A stretch of DNA of 64,000 nucleotides from NCBI RefSeq assembly GCF_006438825.1, contig NZ_RCZP01000021.1:1-64000 (forward strand), written 5' to 3'. Position 1 is the first letter of the stretch, and every line of letters begins with the position of its first letter. A model generated the notes under the pieces. The model searched no databases. It saw nothing but the letters and a program-made list of their open reading frames with translations, and had not been told where the DNA came from. The position numbers and the translations under genes are program-made. This document shows, one piece after another, positions 16,060 to 24,301 of this stretch. This DNA comes from Muricoccus nepalensis (lineage in GTDB: Bacteria > Pseudomonadota > Alphaproteobacteria > Acetobacterales > Acetobacteraceae).

Positions 16060-16100
16060 GGACCGCCCCGGTCCCCGCCACCCCCGGACCGCCCCGGTCC
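16060..16100 (+). repeat. two tandem inverted repeats in a leader
   Basis: GGACCGCCCCGGTCC occurs at 16060-16074 and again at 16086-16100, 26 bases apart. Each has perfect 5-base arms around GCCCC. They lie between the EcfG-type promoter and the PurD-like start, where they could be RNA hairpins or paired operator sites. Confidence 0.5.
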
Positions 16101-16127
16101 CTGCCACGCACGGAGCACGACGCGCGC

Positions 16128-17393
16128 ATGCGGATCCTTGCCATCGGACCCCGCGCCTATCTCGGCGACATCTACCTGGCCCTGCAGCGGGAGGGGCACG
16201 AGGTCCGCGTCCACGCCGAGGACCCGCCCGGCGACCGCGCCTTCGGCGGCCTCATCGACACCGTGCCGGACTGGCGGGCCGAGCTGGACTGGGTCGGGCG
16301 CGACGGGATCGTCTTCTTCGAGCGGATCGAGCGCGGGGCCGTGCAGGACGCGCTGCGGGCCCAGGGCTACCGCGTCGTCGGCGGCAGCGCCTTCGGCGAC
16401 CGGCTGGAGGGGGAGCGCGACTTCGGCCAGGCGGTGCTGCGCGAGGCCGGGCTCGCCATCGCCGAGAGCCACCCCTTCGAGCACCCCGCGCTCGCGCTCG
16501 AGTGGCTGGGGAGGAACCCCGGCCGCTACGTCCTCAAGCACGACGAGGTCGGGCGCAACACCTTCGTCGGCGACCACCCGGAGGGGCTGGACCTCGCCTT
16601 CATGCTCCGCCGCGCGGGCGAGGGGCGGGTGCTGCTGATGGAGCGGATCGAGGGGGTGGAGGTCGGCGTCGGCGCCTATTTCGACGGCACCGCCTTCCTC
16701 CGCCCCGCCTGCATCGACTTCGAGCACAAGCGCTTCTTCCCGGGCGAGATGGGCGAGATGACCGGCGAGATGGGCACCCTCGCCTCCTACGAGGGCGCGG
16801 AGCCCCTCTTCGCCGCCACCCTCGACCGCGTGGCGCCCCGCCTCGCCGCGGCCGGGCATGTCGGCTACGTGAACCTCAACCTCATGGTGAACGAGCGGGG
16901 CGTCTGGCCGCTGGAGTTCACCTGCCGCTTCGGCAACCCGGGCTTTGCCGTCCTCGCCGCGCTGCAGGCCGATGGCTGGGGCGACCTGATGGCGCGCATG
17001 GCGATGCCGCGGGAGCCGCGGCGCTTCGCGACCACCCCCGGCTGGTCCGTCGCCATCGTGCTGACCGTGCCGCCCTTCCCCGACCACCGCGCGACCGCCG
17101 AGCCCTCCGAGGACCCGCCCGTCTTCTTCCTCCGCCCGCCGGAGGGCGCGGAGCAGGACAGCTACCACTTCGTCGACATGCGCCGGGAGGACGGCCAGCT
17201 TCTCGGGCGCCGGCGCTCGGGGCACCTGATGATCGTCACGGGCACCGGCCCTACGATAGAGGCGGCGCAGGCCGCGGCGCGGGCGCGGGCCGGCAACGTG
17301 GTGGCGCCGGAGTTGCGCTGGCGGTCCGACATTGGCGACCGCTTCCTGGGTGGCGAGCGGGAGCGGCTGCGCGCGCTGGGCTGGCTGCCCTGA
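16128..17393 (+). CDS. PurD-like ATP-grasp ligase
   Basis: 421 residues from ATG 16128. The layout is that of phosphoribosylamine-glycine ligase: N-terminal fold MRILAIGPRAYLGDIYLAL, ATP-grasp region with YVLKHDEVGRNTFVGDHPEG and RVLLMERIEGVEVGVGAYFDG, then DFEHKRFFPGEMGEMTGEMGTL and PLEFTCRFGNPGF, which parallel the PurD blocks for ATP, metal and glycine binding. The canonical KADGLAAGKGV loop is replaced by KHDEVGRNTFVG, and no purine genes are near. I read it as a paralogue with a different carboxylate/amine substrate. The EcfG-type promoter upstream suggests stress induction. A genuine purD role cannot be excluded. Confidence 0.75.
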   Translation: MRILAIGPRAYLGDIYLALQREGHEVRVHAEDPPGDRAFGGLIDTVPDWRAELDWVGRDGIVFFERIERGAVQDALRAQGYRVVGGSAFGDRLEGERDFGQAVLREAGLAIAESHPFEHPALALEWLGRNPGRYVLKHDEVGRNTFVGDHPEGLDLAFMLRRAGEGRVLLMERIEGVEVGVGAYFDGTAFLRPACIDFEHKRFFPGEMGEMTGEMGTLASYEGAEPLFAATLDRVAPRLAAAGHVGYVNLNLMVNERGVWPLEFTCRFGNPGFAVLAALQADGWGDLMARMAMPREPRRFATTPGWSVAIVLTVPPFPDHRATAEPSEDPPVFFLRPPEGAEQDSYHFVDMRREDGQLLGRRRSGHLMIVTGTGPTIEAAQAAARARAGNVVAPELRWRSDIGDRFLGGERERLRALGWLP

Positions 17394-17413
17394 CGCATTC
17401 CGGGCGGCACGGC

Positions 17414-17442
17414 TTGACCCCGGGGGCGCATCGCCACCTATA
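17414..17442 (+). promoter_or_regulatory. sigma-70-type promoter giving a near-leaderless transcript
   Basis: TTGACC (17414-17419) is followed after 17 bases by CCTATA (17437-17442). The predicted start site falls at the ATG (17448), and there is no Shine-Dalgarno sequence between the -10 box and the start codon. Confidence 0.45.
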
Positions 17443-17447
17443 GCGGC

Positions 17448-19493
17448 ATGAGCGAGAGCAACCCCCTCCTGGCGCCCAACCCCCTTTTGACGCCATGGGA
17501 CACCCCCTTCGGCCTGCCCCCCTTCGACCGCATCCGCCCGGAGCACGTCGCGCCCGCCTTCGAGGCGGCGATGGCGGAGAACCTGGAGGAGATCGCGGCG
17601 ATCGGGAACGACCCCGCGGAGCCGAGCTTCGCCAACACGATCGAGGCGCTGGAGCGCAGCGGGCGGGCGCTGACGCGGGTGGGGCTCGTCTTCTCCAACC
17701 TCGTCGTCAGCCTCGGCGGCCCGGCGCTGGAGGCGCTGGACCGGGAGATGTCGCCCCGCCTGGCCGAGCACGGCATGCGCGTGGCGCTGGACCCGCAGGT
17801 CTTCGCCCGCGTGAAGTCGCTTTACGCGCGGCGCGAGGAGCTGGGGCTGGCCGAGGACCAGGCGCGGCTGCTGGAGCGCACGCATCTCGGCTTCATCCGC
17901 AGCGGCGCGGCGCTGGACGAGGCGGCGAAGGCGCGGATGACCGAGATCTCCGCCCGCCTTGCCGTGCTGCACACGCAATTCGGCCAGAACGTGCTCCACG
18001 ACGAGAACGACTGGCACCTGGCGCTCGACGGGGGCGACCTCGAGGGGCTGCCGGCCTTCCTGCGGGACGGCATGGCCGCCGCCGCGGCGGAGCGCGGCCT
18101 CCCGGGCTTCGCGGTGACGCTGTCGCGCTCCCTCATCGAGCCCTTCCTCACCTTCTCCGCCCGGCGCGACTTGCGCGAGACCGCCTACAAGGCCTGGATC
18201 GCCCGCGGCACCCATCCCGGCGAGCACGACAACCGGCCGCTGATCCCCGAGATCCTGGCGCTGCGGGCGGAGCGGGCGCGGCTGCTCGGCTACGAGACCT
18301 TCGCCGCCTTCCGCCTGGCCGACACCATGGCCGGCAGCGCGACCGCCGTGCAGGGCCTGCTGGCCGAGGTCTGGGCGCCCGCCAAGCGCAAGGCCGCCGC
18401 CGAGCGCGACCGCCTGCTCGCCCTCGCCCGCCGCGAGGGCTTCGAGGGCGACCTCGCCCCCTGGGACTGGCGCTACTACGCCGAGAAGGTCCGCCTGACG
18501 GACTACGCGCTGGACGAGGCGGAGCTGAAGCCCTTCTTCGTCTTCGGGAACATCCAGCTGGCCGCCTTCGACACCGCGACGCGGCTCTTCGGCGTGACCT
18601 TCACCCCGCGCGAGGACGTGCCGCTCTACCACCCGGACGTGCGCGCCTACGAGGTGCGGGACGCCGACGGCCATGTCGGCGTCTTCCTCGCCGACCCCTA
18701 CGCCCGGCCGGGCAAGCGCTCGGGCGCCTGGATGAGCAGCTACCGCGACCAGGAGGATCTCGACAGGCCGGTCTCGCCGGTGATCATCAACAACAACAAC
18801 TTCGCCAAGTCCGACCCGGTGCTGCTGAGCTTCGACGACGCGGAGACCCTGTTCCACGAGTTCGGCCACGCGCTGCACGGCATGCTGAGCCGGGTGCGCT
18901 ACCCCTCGCAGTCCGGCACCTCCGTGCGGCGCGACTTTGTGGAGCTGCCGTCCCAGATCTACGAGCACTGGATGGCCCTGCCGGAGACGCTGCAGCGCTA
19001 CGCGCTCCACCACCGCACGGGAGAGCCGGTGCCGGAGGCGCTGAGCGCGCGGCTGCTCTCGGCCCGCGGCTTCAACCAGGGCTTCGCGACGGTGGAGTAC
19101 ACCTCCTCCGCCCTCATCGACATGGCGCTGCACGGCCATCCCGACCCGGCGTCGATCGACATCGACCGCTTCGAGCGGGAGTTCCTGGCCGAGATCGGCA
19201 TGCCCGCGGAGATCGGCTTCCGCCACCGCCCCGCGCATTTCCAGCACCTCTTCGCGGGCGGCGGCTACGCGGCGGGCTACTACTCCTACCTCTGGGCGGA
19301 GGTGCTCGACGCCGATGGCTTCGAGGCCTTCACCGAGGCGGGCGACCCCTTCGACGCCGCGACGGCCGCGCGGCTGCGCACCCTGCTGAGCGCGGGCGAC
19401 ACGCGCGATCCCATGGAGCTGTTCGTCCACTTCCGCGGGCGACTGCCGAGCACGGCGGCCCTTCTCCGCGGGCGCGAGCTGGTGTCCGCGTGA
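17448..19493 (+). CDS. M3-family oligopeptidase
   Basis: 681 residues, the normal length for oligopeptidase A / dipeptidyl carboxypeptidase. The zinc site is H470-E471-F-G-H474 in TLFHEFGHALHGM, with the third ligand probably E499 in DFVELPSQ, 29 residues on as expected. Other family blocks are KRSGAWMSSY and FAGGGYAAGYYSYLWAEVLDADGF. The protein has no signal peptide and should degrade short peptides in the cytoplasm. The start is an ATG six bases after a likely -10 box with no ribosome-binding site, suggesting a leaderless mRNA. The MYG1-like gene starts within its stop codon. Confidence 0.95.
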   Translation: MSESNPLLAPNPLLTPWDTPFGLPPFDRIRPEHVAPAFEAAMAENLEEIAAIGNDPAEPSFANTIEALERSGRALTRVGLVFSNLVVSLGGPALEALDREMSPRLAEHGMRVALDPQVFARVKSLYARREELGLAEDQARLLERTHLGFIRSGAALDEAAKARMTEISARLAVLHTQFGQNVLHDENDWHLALDGGDLEGLPAFLRDGMAAAAAERGLPGFAVTLSRSLIEPFLTFSARRDLRETAYKAWIARGTHPGEHDNRPLIPEILALRAERARLLGYETFAAFRLADTMAGSATAVQGLLAEVWAPAKRKAAAERDRLLALARREGFEGDLAPWDWRYYAEKVRLTDYALDEAELKPFFVFGNIQLAAFDTATRLFGVTFTPREDVPLYHPDVRAYEVRDADGHVGVFLADPYARPGKRSGAWMSSYRDQEDLDRPVSPVIINNNNFAKSDPVLLSFDDAETLFHEFGHALHGMLSRVRYPSQSGTSVRRDFVELPSQIYEHWMALPETLQRYALHHRTGEPVPEALSARLLSARGFNQGFATVEYTSSALIDMALHGHPDPASIDIDRFEREFLAEIGMPAEIGFRHRPAHFQHLFAGGGYAAGYYSYLWAEVLDADGFEAFTEAGDPFDAATAARLRTLLSAGDTRDPMELFVHFRGRLPSTAALLRGRELVSA

Positions 19494-20446
19494 GCGCCGC
19501 CGCCCCCTTGCCCGTGCTGGCGACGCACAGCGGCAAGTTCCACTGCGACGAGGTCTTCGCCTACGCCGTGCTCCGCCTGGCGCTCGGCCTCCGCGCGCCC
19601 GGCGCGGACCACGTCCTGTTGCGGACGAGGAAGCCCGCGCCGATCGAGGCCGCGGATATCGTCTGGGACGTCGGCACCGTCTTCGACGCGGCGCGCAACC
19701 GCTTCGACCACCACCAGCGCGGCGCCCCCGCGCGGGAGGACGGCACGCCCTTCTCCTCCGCCGGGCTCGTCTGGCAGGTCTATGGCGAGCGCGCGGTGGC
19801 GCGCCTGCTGGAGGCCTCGGGCAGCGCGCGCTTCGCCCCCGCCATCGCGCAGGAGCTCGACCGCAAGCTCGTGCGGCGCATCGACGAGGTGGACAACGGC
19901 TTCTCCGTGACCGGCCCCGTGCAGGACGACGCGCTGGGCCTCGCGGCGCTTGTCGGCGACTTCAACCCGGCCTGGGACGACGCGGACGCGAACGGCCCGA
20001 CGGCGGGCGACGCCGCCTTCCTGGAGGCGACGGCCTTCGCGGAGGGCGTGCTGCGCCGCCGCGTGGACGGGCTGCGCGGCCGCCACGCGGCGGAGGCCTC
20101 GGTGCTCGCGGCGCACGGGGCGGGCGAGGACCCGCGCATCCTCGTGCTCGACCGCGGCATGCCCTGGAAGGGCGCGGTCTTCGCGCACGACCTGCCCGTC
20201 CTCTTCGCGGTCAGCCCGGCCTCGAACGGGAACTGGATGCTCGACACCATGCCGCCCGAGCCCGGCTCCTTCGCCCAGCGCCAGCCGCTGCCGGAGGAAT
20301 GGGCGGGGCTGCAGGAGGGCGAGCTCGCGGCGCGCTCCGGGGTGGCGGACGCGGTCTTCGTCCATGTGCGGCGCTTCGTCGGCGCGGCCCGCTCGCGCGA
20401 TGGCGCGGTGGAGATGGCGCGGCGGTCGCTGCCCGCGGAGGGGTGA
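19490..20446 (+). CDS. MYG1-like DHH-superfamily phosphoesterase
   Basis: 318 residues from GTG 19490, overlapping the peptidase stop as GTGA. Conserved blocks are VLATHSGKFHCDEVFAYAVL, VWDVGTVFDAARNRFDHHQRG (metal-binding DHH-type), FSSAGLVWQVYG, IDEVDNGF and a C-terminal SNGNWMLDTMP. These identify the MYG1/UPF0160 family. Eukaryotic MYG1 is a 3'-5' RNA exonuclease of nucleus and mitochondria; bacterial members have no settled role. Metal ligands appear intact. Translational coupling to an oligopeptidase suggests a joint housekeeping or salvage role, but that is inference. Confidence 0.9.
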   Translation: MSAAAPLPVLATHSGKFHCDEVFAYAVLRLALGLRAPGADHVLLRTRKPAPIEAADIVWDVGTVFDAARNRFDHHQRGAPAREDGTPFSSAGLVWQVYGERAVARLLEASGSARFAPAIAQELDRKLVRRIDEVDNGFSVTGPVQDDALGLAALVGDFNPAWDDADANGPTAGDAAFLEATAFAEGVLRRRVDGLRGRHAAEASVLAAHGAGEDPRILVLDRGMPWKGAVFAHDLPVLFAVSPASNGNWMLDTMPPEPGSFAQRQPLPEEWAGLQEGELAARSGVADAVFVHVRRFVGAARSRDGAVEMARRSLPAEG

Positions 20447-20480
20447 GCGGAGGCCCGGCCGGGCCCCACCGGGCTTCGAC

Positions 20481-21521
20481 CTAGAAGCGGAAGGAGGCGC
20501 TGAAGGCGCCGAAGGACTGGCGGCCGCGCTGGCCGTAGAACTCCTCGCTCCGCAGCACCTGGGTGTAGGCGAAGCGGATCCCGCGCCACAGCACGGCGAC
20601 GCCGGCCTGCGCGTCGCCCACGAAGGGGCGCTTGTCCACGCTCGGGCTGTCGCGGAAGCTGTTGCCGTCGAGGAAGATGTCGCGCGCGACGGCCCGGCCC
20701 TCCACCCCGCCGAACACGTACCAGCCGAACTCCTGCCGCGGCTGGAAGAAGCCCGAGCCCGCCAGCGCCGGGCGGATGCGCACCGGCCCCCAGTCGGCCT
20801 CCAGCCCCTGGCCGATCCGCAGCGTGCCGCCGCCGGAGGCGTAGGTCTGCACGTTGCCCAGCGCCACGGCCGCCACCGGGATGACCTCCGCCTGCACGCC
20901 GCCCAGCGTGCCGAGCGGCACGCGCCAGCGGCGCTCGATCAGCGCGGTCAGCGCCGGCTCGTCCTTCAGCTGGCGGTCCCAGCCATAGGCGCGGCGGACG
21001 TTGATCAGGTCGTGGTAGTTGTTCTGCACGAACTCGCCGCCGGCGGAGGGGCCGACGACGCCGAACTGCAGCTCCAGCAGGGTTTGCGTGCGCTCGGTGC
21101 TGCGGCTGAGGCTGGCCGCGCCGTAGAGGTAGCCCGCGTAGGGACGGTCGCGCGGGTCGGGGATGCGGCGGTCCGTGTCCTGGGGCGTGTAGATGTTCTG
21201 GCCGAAGGAGAGGCCCCAGCGAAGGCTTCCGGGGCCGAGCAGGAAGTCCAGCCGCTCGTCCAGCCCGGCCAGGACGCGCGGCAGGTCGGCGGAGCCGGAG
21301 CGCCAGGTCACCAGCAGGCCGTTGGTGTAGTAGCGGTCGCTCCCGCCGAAGAGGTCGTTCTCCACCGTGAAGCTGAGCGTGCCGCGCGGGTCCGGCGGCT
21401 CCTGCCCCGCCCCGGTCCGCACCGGCGGCACGGCCTGCGGCCCGGGCGCGGACCCGACCTGCGCCTGGGCGGGCAGGGCGAGCAGGAGCAGGAGGGCGGG
21501 CAGCAGGAAGGGCTTGGGCAA
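20481..21521 (-). CDS. LpxR-family outer-membrane lipid A deacylase
   Basis: 346 residues from TTG 21521, with AGGA about 9 bases upstream; the frame extends upstream but without a signal peptide. The signal sequence is PKPFLLPALLLLLALPAQAQ. After a Pro-rich stretch, LSFTVENDLFGGSDRYYTNGL contains N55-D56, matching the Asn-Asp pair of the LpxR active site. DRPYAGYLYGAASLSRS and FVQNNYHDLINV (with a candidate catalytic His) follow. Alternating hydrophobic strands and the final FSASFRF (terminal aromatic) fit an outer-membrane beta-barrel. LpxR removes the 3'-acyloxyacyl group of lipid A. Activity here is inferred from the retained residues. Confidence 0.85.
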   Translation of the reverse strand: MPKPFLLPALLLLLALPAQAQVGSAPGPQAVPPVRTGAGQEPPDPRGTLSFTVENDLFGGSDRYYTNGLLVTWRSGSADLPRVLAGLDERLDFLLGPGSLRWGLSFGQNIYTPQDTDRRIPDPRDRPYAGYLYGAASLSRSTERTQTLLELQFGVVGPSAGGEFVQNNYHDLINVRRAYGWDRQLKDEPALTALIERRWRVPLGTLGGVQAEVIPVAAVALGNVQTYASGGGTLRIGQGLEADWGPVRIRPALAGSGFFQPRQEFGWYVFGGVEGRAVARDIFLDGNSFRDSPSVDKRPFVGDAQAGVAVLWRGIRFAYTQVLRSEEFYGQRGRQSFGAFSASFRF

Positions 21522-21601
21522 GGCGGGGTTCCTGGCGGAGGGGGTGGCGGGCGCCCCGATTATGCGGGACCGGTCCGGTCGAGTAAAACCGGCCCGTCCC
21601 G

Positions 21602-22588
21602 TCAGGCTGCCAGGATCGCCTCCACGACCTCCTGCACCTCCAGCGCCTCCCGCAGCGTCGCCAAGTCCTGCGGCAGGCCGCGGGTCAGGGCGGCCACCTT
21701 CTCGAGCTGGCCGCGGAGGACCAGGGGCCGCTGGCGCTCGTTCGGCAGGGCGTCTGGGGCGGTGGACCAGCCGCCGCCCTCCGAGCGCTCGGCGATCGAC
21801 CAGTCCCGCAGCCGCAGGGCGCCGGCGCGGCCGCGCAGCGTCCAGGCGTTGGTGTCGTCCCGTTCCGTCCCGCCGACCGCGCCGCGGAGCCGGACCGGGA
21901 CGCCGCCCGCGCTCAGCCGCGCCTCGATCGCGCTCTCGGCGAGGTCGCCGCCGGGGAAGGTCGCGCGGGCCTCCTCCAGCACCAGCGGGCCGAGGAGGCG
22001 GCGCGTGAGGAAGAGGAAGTGCGACACCACCTCCCGCGTGAAGCCGCCCTCCGCCCGGCGGGAGAGCCAGCCCGAGGCGTCGCGCTGCCAGGAGCGGGGC
22101 CAGGCCGAGAAGGCGACCTCCACCTCCAGCGACTCCGGGTCGCCCAGCGCCCCATCCTTTCGCCAGGCGAGAAGCTGCGCCACGGCGGGGGAGGAGGCCA
22201 TGGGGAAGTTCACCGCGGCCCGCGCCCCCGCCGCCTCGGCCTCCGCCACGAAGCGGCGCGAGGCCTCCAGGTCGTGGGAGAGAGGCTTCTCGAGGAAGAC
22301 GGCGCGGCCGGCGGCCAGGGCCTGCGCGGCGAGGGGCAGGTGGGCCGCCGGCGGGGCGGCGACGTAGAGGCAGTCGCAGGCCTCGATGACCGCCGCCGCG
22401 TCCGGCAGCAGGGGAAGCCCCGGGGCGACGGCCGCGAGGCGCGCGGCGGCCTCCGGCGAGGGGTCCCAGGCGCCGGCCGGCCGCACCGCGGCGCCGGGCG
22501 CCTCGAGGGCGGCCCGCAGCAGCCGCTCCCCCATGATGCCGAAGCCGACGATGCCCAGGCGGGGCGGGGCGGAAGCGTTGTCGTCCAA
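21602..22588 (-). CDS. Gfo/Idh/MocA-family oxidoreductase
   Basis: 328 residues. An N-terminal NAD(P) fold is marked by LGIVGFGIMGERLLRAAL; the family EKPL motif is FLEKPLSHDLEA, whose lysine is the usual catalytic or cofactor-binding residue. A C-terminal alpha/beta domain (about 125-325) includes WLSRRAEGGFTREVVSHFLFL, the segment that lines the substrate site. Members oxidise or reduce sugars, inositols and related compounds. The gene is alone, divergent from the KaiC-like gene and 80 bases upstream of lpxR on the same strand, so context gives no substrate. Confidence 0.9.
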   Translation of the reverse strand: MDDNASAPPRLGIVGFGIMGERLLRAALEAPGAAVRPAGAWDPSPEAAARLAAVAPGLPLLPDAAAVIEACDCLYVAAPPAAHLPLAAQALAAGRAVFLEKPLSHDLEASRRFVAEAEAAGARAAVNFPMASSPAVAQLLAWRKDGALGDPESLEVEVAFSAWPRSWQRDASGWLSRRAEGGFTREVVSHFLFLTRRLLGPLVLEEARATFPGGDLAESAIEARLSAGGVPVRLRGAVGGTERDDTNAWTLRGRAGALRLRDWSIAERSEGGGWSTAPDALPNERQRPLVLRGQLEKVAALTRGLPQDLATLREALEVQEVVEAILAA

Positions 22589-22773
22589 GACGGATCTCCT
22601 CGGGGGCGGCGGACCATGCCCGCTGGCGGGGGCACCGGCCAGCCCGGGCCGGGGCGGCCCGGCGGTGGGCCTTCTTCCGACACGTGATTTGCATTCGGGG
22701 GGAAAATGGGACCCCTGGACCCTGAACGCCTCCCCTTGCCAGGCCGCCCGGCCGCGAAAGACACCCCTGACCA

Positions 22774-24294
22774 GTGACCAATGACGAGGATACCGCGGCC
22801 TCCCCCGACCCCAGGCGCGCCGGCACCGGCATCGCGGGGCTGGACGACATCCTGGGCGGCGGGCTGACGCGAGACCGGCTTTACCTCGTGGAGGGGACGC
22901 CGGGGACGGGCAAGACCACCCTGTCGCTCCAGTTCCTGCTCCAGGGCGCGGCGCGCGGCGAGGCGGGGCTCTACATCACCCTTTCGGAGACGGCCGACGA
23001 GCTGCGGGCGGTGGCGGCGTCGCATGGCTGGTCGCTCGACGGTCTGTCCCTCTTCGAGCTGGTCGGCGACCTCGGCCTCGACCCCGACAGCGAGCAGACC
23101 GTGCTGCACCCCTCCGAGGTGGAGCTGGGCGAGACCACGCGCGAGGTGATGCAGCAGGTGGAGGAGCTCCGCCCCGCCCGCGTCGTCTTCGACAGCCTGT
23201 CGGAGATGCGGCTGCTGGCGCAGAACCCGCTCCGCTACCGCCGGCAGATCCTCGCGCTGAAGGGCTTCTTCTCCAGCCGCCGCTGCACGGTGCTGATGCT
23301 GGACGACCGGACGGCGGACCCCACGGACCTGCAGCTCCACAGCATCGCCCACGGGGTGATCTCGCTGGAACAGGCGCCGCGGGACTACGGGGCGGAGCGG
23401 CGGCGGCTGCGCGTGGTGAAGATGCGCGGCATCAAGTTCCGCGGCGGCTACCACGACTTCGTGCTCGACACCGGCGGGCTGACCGTCTTCCCGCGCCTGA
23501 TCGCGGCCGAGCACCGCACGCCCTTCGATCCCACTTCCGTCTCGACCGGCAACGCCGGCCTCGACGAGCTTCTCGGCGGCGGGCTGGTGCCGGGAACAAA
23601 CCTTCTTCTCAGCGGGCCGTCGGGCGTCGGCAAGTCCACCACCGCGATCTGCTGCGGCCTGGCCGCCCTCGAGCGCGGGGAGCGCGTGACCTACTACCTC
23701 TTCGACGAGGGGCTGGGCACCTTCCTCGCGCGCGGCGCGGCCCTCGGGATGGACCTGCGGCCGCACCTGGACTCGGGCCGCCTGACCCTCCGCCAGATCG
23801 ACCCGGCGGAGCTCTCGCCGGGGGAGTTCGCCTCCCGCGTGCGCGCGGCGGTGGAGGAGGATGGCTGCGGCCTCATCGTCATCGACAGCCTCAACGCCTA
23901 TCTCCAGTCGATGCCGGGCGAGAACTTCCTCCTCCTGCAGATGCACGAGATGCTGACCTATCTCGGGCAGCGCGGCGTCAAGACGCTGCTCATCCTCGGC
24001 CACCACGGGCTGGTGGGGGACATCCGCAGCGACATCGACCTCAGCTACCTCAGCGACGCCATCCTCCTCTTCCGCTTCTTCGAGGCGGGCGGGGCGGTGC
24101 GCAGCGCCGTCTCGGTGGTCAAGACGCGGAGCAACGCGCACGAGCGCACGATCCGCGAGATCAAGCTCAGCTTCGGCGGCCTGCAGGTCGGCAAGGCTCT
24201 GACGGACTTCGAGGGCGTGCTGAGCGGGCTTCCCGCCTACAAGGGGGCGGTCTCCATGCTGACCGACCTTCCGCGGGACGAGGGCGAGGGCTGA
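22774..24294 (+). CDS. double-domain KaiC-like ATPase
   Basis: 506 residues from GTG 22774 with a weak ribosome-binding site. Two RecA-like KaiC domains are present: CI with GTPGTGKTT (residues 41-49) and CII with GPSGVGKSTT (K about 286). Each starts with the family block (GIAGLDDILGGGL and GNAGLDELLGGGL). Walker B strands are RVVFDSLSEM and LIVIDSLNAY. The region matching the KaiC phosphorylation sites reads LSYLSD at 423-428: S424 aligns with S431 of cyanobacterial KaiC, but Y425 stands at T432. No kaiA or kaiB is adjacent. The hybrid histidine kinase begins 7 bases after its stop, so they probably form one signalling unit. Confidence 0.9.
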   Translation: MTNDEDTAASPDPRRAGTGIAGLDDILGGGLTRDRLYLVEGTPGTGKTTLSLQFLLQGAARGEAGLYITLSETADELRAVAASHGWSLDGLSLFELVGDLGLDPDSEQTVLHPSEVELGETTREVMQQVEELRPARVVFDSLSEMRLLAQNPLRYRRQILALKGFFSSRRCTVLMLDDRTADPTDLQLHSIAHGVISLEQAPRDYGAERRRLRVVKMRGIKFRGGYHDFVLDTGGLTVFPRLIAAEHRTPFDPTSVSTGNAGLDELLGGGLVPGTNLLLSGPSGVGKSTTAICCGLAALERGERVTYYLFDEGLGTFLARGAALGMDLRPHLDSGRLTLRQIDPAELSPGEFASRVRAAVEEDGCGLIVIDSLNAYLQSMPGENFLLLQMHEMLTYLGQRGVKTLLILGHHGLVGDIRSDIDLSYLSDAILLFRFFEAGGAVRSAVSVVKTRSNAHERTIREIKLSFGGLQVGKALTDFEGVLSGLPAYKGAVSMLTDLPRDEGEG

Positions 24295-24301
24295 CCGCGC
24301 G

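Noticed and set aside
15942-19430. A 1162-codon open frame on the minus strand
   Set aside because: It runs antisense to the PurD-like and M3 peptidase genes, is dominated by Arg, Ala, Gly and Val from GC-rich codons, and has no domain or start signal. Long antisense frames are expected at ~74% G+C.
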